This document shows positions 5,733 through 7,904 of a DNA stretch of 7,904 bases, piece after piece. Source of the DNA: Desulfobacteraceae bacterium (GTDB lineage: Bacteria; Desulfobacterota; Desulfobacteria; Desulfobacterales; JAABSP01); contig JAABTE010000116.1 of the NCBI GenBank assembly GCA_011390035.1, positions 1-7,904 of the forward strand. The letters run 5' to 3'. The notes below the pieces were generated by a model that saw only the letters and a list, made by a program, of their open reading frames with translations, was not told the origin of the DNA and did not search any database. A program made the translations under genes and the position numbers. Position 1 is the stretch's first letter. Each line of letters starts with the position of its first letter.

Positions 5733-7461
5733 AAAGGTGACCGGCGGGCTGATCCGGAGGTTTTTCAACATCCACAAGGTGAGCGAAGCGCCGGATCGGT
5801 ACATCCTGCTCCGGCGGAACATCACCGCGCTGATGCTGCTGGTGACCATCGTGCCCCTGGTGGTGATGGCCGGCATCAATCACTTTCAGTATCGCCAGAG
5901 CCTGCGCGACGAGATGACCGACCCGCTGCGGGTGCTGCTGAACAAAACGCGCCACTCCTTCCAGCTCTTCCTGGAAGAGCGGCTGTCCATGGTCCGGTTC
6001 ATCTCCTCGGCCTACACCTTCGATCAACTGGCCGACGAGCGGACCCTGAGCCGGGTCTTCCGGGTTCTGAAAAACGAGTTCGAGGGCTTTGTGGACATCG
6101 GGCTCATCGACGAGCGGGGCATTCAGGTGGGCTATTCCGGGCCCTACGCCCTGCTGGACAAGGACTATAGCCAGCAAAGCTGGTTTCAGGAGGTGCTGAT
6201 CCGGGATTCTTACGTCTCCGATGTTTTCATGGGGTACCGGAAATTTCCGCACATCGCCATCGCCGTGCAGCGGGTGGAGGATGAGGGCCGGAGCTGGGTG
6301 CTGCGGGCCACCATCGACACCAACCTGTTCGACGAGCTGATCGCCGCCATGGAGCTGGAGCCGGAATCGGACGCCTTCATCGTAAACCGGGAGTGCGTGC
6401 TGCAGACCCGATCCCGCTTTTACGGCGGCGTGCTGGACACCTGCCCCTTCCCCATCGTCGCCGGCACCTTCGATCCGCAGAGCTATGACACCGTGGACGA
6501 AAAGGGCCGGGAGGTGATCGTCACCTACACCGGCTTTGAAAAGCCCAACTTCTCCCTGGTGGTGGTCAAGCCCAAGTCGGTGGTGCTCAAGACCTGGATC
6601 ACCCTGCAAGGGGAGATGTTCTTCATCTTCTTTGCCAGCGTCTTTGTCATCATCATGATCGTCATAAAGGTGTCCGACACCCTGGTGATGAACATCAAGG
6701 AGGCCGACGAGCGCCGGGAAAACGCCATCCACGAGCTGGAGCAGAACCAGAAGCTGTCCTCCATCGGCCGGCTGGCCGCGGGCGTGGCCCACGAGATCAA
6801 CAACCCGCTGGCCATCATCAACGAGAAGGCCGGCCTGATGAAGGACCTGATCGGATTCGCGGCCGATTTCGACAAGAAGCAGAAGATCATGGACCTGACA
6901 GACGCGATTCTCCGCTCCGTGGGCAGGTGCAAGACCATCACCCACCGGCTGCTGGGATTCGCCCGGCACAAGGAACTAAAGTCCGAGCCGCTGAACCTGA
7001 ACCACCTGATCCGGGAGGTGATGGGTTTTCTGGAAAAGGAGATGGTCTATCGGAACATCGATCTTTTGACCGATTTCGCCGAGGACCTGCCCGAAATCGT
7101 GTCGGATCAGGGCCAGCTTCAGCAGGTCTTTTTAAACATCATCACCAACGCCGCCGGCGCCGTGGCGGACAACGGCCGCATCTCCATCACAACATGGAAG
7201 GAGGACGCCGAAACCGTGGGCGCCTCGGTGCAGGACAACGGGGCCGGCATGAACGAGGAGACCATCCAGCGAATCTTCGATCCCTTTTTCACCACGAAAA
7301 AGGCCGGAGGCACGGGCCTTGGGCTGTTTATCACCTACGGCATCGCACGCAAGCTGGGGGGCGATATTAAAGTCAAGAGCAAGGAGGGGGAAGGCTCCAC
7401 CTTCACCGTGTATCTGCCCATGAAGAGCAATGTTCAGGAAAGGGGACAGGATGAAGGATAA
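5722..7461 (+). CDS. Membrane sensor histidine kinase with periplasmic Cache-like sensor
   Basis: This protein of 579 residues has a transmembrane helix at about 33-53, a periplasmic region of about 240 residues resembling a double-Cache sensor (residues 55-295), and a second helix at about 298-315. A short signalling helix follows without an evident HAMP motif. The HisKA domain has GVAHEINNP with the phosphoacceptor H357. The HATPase domain has the N box around N476 (IITNAAGA), the G1 box DNGAGM (505-510), the F box FDPFFTT and the G2 box GTGLGL (530-535). All catalytic motifs are intact, so it should autophosphorylate in response to an extracytoplasmic ligand, which is unknown. The start at 5722 is set by AAAGGAG 7 nt upstream; a longer frame from 5680 ignores that site. 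It overlaps the NifX-like gene by 11 nt and the response regulator by 11 nt, so the downstream receiver is the likely phosphate acceptor. Confidence 0.93.
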   Translation: MEIKKVTGGLIRRFFNIHKVSEAPDRYILLRRNITALMLLVTIVPLVVMAGINHFQYRQSLRDEMTDPLRVLLNKTRHSFQLFLEERLSMVRFISSAYTFDQLADERTLSRVFRVLKNEFEGFVDIGLIDERGIQVGYSGPYALLDKDYSQQSWFQEVLIRDSYVSDVFMGYRKFPHIAIAVQRVEDEGRSWVLRATIDTNLFDELIAAMELEPESDAFIVNRECVLQTRSRFYGGVLDTCPFPIVAGTFDPQSYDTVDEKGREVIVTYTGFEKPNFSLVVVKPKSVVLKTWITLQGEMFFIFFASVFVIIMIVIKVSDTLVMNIKEADERRENAIHELEQNQKLSSIGRLAAGVAHEINNPLAIINEKAGLMKDLIGFAADFDKKQKIMDLTDAILRSVGRCKTITHRLLGFARHKELKSEPLNLNHLIREVMGFLEKEMVYRNIDLLTDFAEDLPEIVSDQGQLQQVFLNIITNAAGAVADNGRISITTWKEDAETVGASVQDNGAGMNEETIQRIFDPFFTTKKAGGTGLGLFITYGIARKLGGDIKVKSKEGEGSTFTVYLPMKSNVQERGQDEG

Positions 7462-7828
7462 TCTTAACGTGATGCTGGTGGACGACGAGGCGGAGTTCGC
7501 CAACACCCTGGCCGAGCGACTGGAACTGCGCGACATAAAGGTGCGCGCCGCAACGGACGGCGAAACGGCCCTGGCCATGATCGACGAGGAGCCGCCGGAC
7601 ATCGTGCTGCTGGACGTTATGATGCCGGGCATCGGCGGCCTCGAGACCTTAAAGCGCATCCGCCAGTCCCATCCGAGCGTGCGGGTGATTCTGCTCACGG
7701 GCCGGGGCGGCACCCGTGAGGGCATCGACGGGATGCGCCACGGCGCCTTCGATTACATGATGAAGCCGGTGGACCTGAACCAGTTGATGGAGAAGATGCA
7801 TGAGGCCATGGTCCAGGGGGGCCAATAG
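7451..7828 (+). CDS. Stand-alone response regulator receiver (CheY-like, 125 aa)
   Basis: A single receiver domain fills the whole protein. The acidic pair D11/D12, phosphoacceptor D55 in IVLLDVMMPG, the switch T83 in LLTG and K105 in MMKP are all present, so it should accept phosphate from the adjoining histidine kinase. No DNA-binding or enzymatic output domain follows the receiver; the protein ends in a short Gln/Gly tail. The start at 7451 has AGGGGA just upstream and lies 11 nt inside the kinase gene; an ATG at 7430 would add seven residues and lies before that site. It presumably acts by protein contact, as a phosphorelay intermediate or on another partner such as the sigma-54 activator of this operon. 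That is an inference, since the partner is not shown. Confidence 0.92.
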   Translation: MKDNLNVMLVDDEAEFANTLAERLELRDIKVRAATDGETALAMIDEEPPDIVLLDVMMPGIGGLETLKRIRQSHPSVRVILLTGRGGTREGIDGMRHGAFDYMMKPVDLNQLMEKMHEAMVQGGQ

Positions 7829-7904
7829 GGCGTCGGAATGGGCGGCCGGGAAGGGGTTCAAGGCCATCGCCGGAACATTTCGGTATTAACGAGTCATAAT
7901 GTTT

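Noticed and set aside
5551..6969. Long minus-strand open frame of about 470 codons opposite the histidine kinase gene
   Set aside because: It is rich in His, Gln, Gly and Val typical of antisense translation of GC-rich genes, and the plus-strand protein has all histidine kinase motifs.
7829..7904. Possible start of a further gene (ATG at 7838 or at 7899)
   Set aside because: Both frames are open to the edge, but neither has a good ribosome binding site and the visible codons match nothing, so there is too little sequence to call a gene.

Overview
The window is GC-rich (apart from AT-rich intergenic stretches), densely coding DNA. Its gene content is a TauE/SafE-type permease, a sigma-54 activator with a Cys-rich PAS domain, a NifX-like protein, a Cache-type histidine kinase and a eukaryotic-like kinase. 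This fits a deltaproteobacterial sulfate reducer such as a member of the Desulfobacterales. That assignment is inferred from gene content and style; no marker gene is present.

Left part (1-1384). A minus-strand gene, cut by the left edge, encodes an atypical eukaryotic-like protein kinase of which 404 codons are visible. It has a good sigma-70-type promoter and appears to be preceded by a 9-codon leader ORF with a strong ribosome binding site. The leader stop overlaps the kinase start (TAATG). Divergent from it, on the plus strand, is a promoter for a small unrecognised protein of about 93 residues. The ribosome binding site of that gene lies in a 15-nt tandem duplication.

Central and right part (1744-7828). 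A probable plus-strand operon begins with a near-consensus promoter. It runs: TauE/SafE permease, small three-helix membrane protein, soluble CBS-pair protein, PAS/AAA+/Fis-type sigma-54 activator, NifX/NifB-like small protein, membrane histidine kinase with a periplasmic sensor, and a stand-alone receiver. The last four genes are packed tightly with overlapping stops and starts. The first three look like a transport unit (permease, membrane partner, nucleotide-sensing CBS protein) and the last four like a signalling unit. In the signalling unit the sigma-54 activator has no receiver and the receiver has no output domain, so the signal path is not the textbook NtrB/NtrC route.

Points worth checking are the DFE-type kinase with a very long insertion, its leader peptide, the Walker B Asp-to-Thr change in the sigma-54 activator, and the NifX-like protein embedded in a phosphorelay operon. 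No tRNA, rRNA, CRISPR array, insertion sequence or clear intrinsic terminator was seen.
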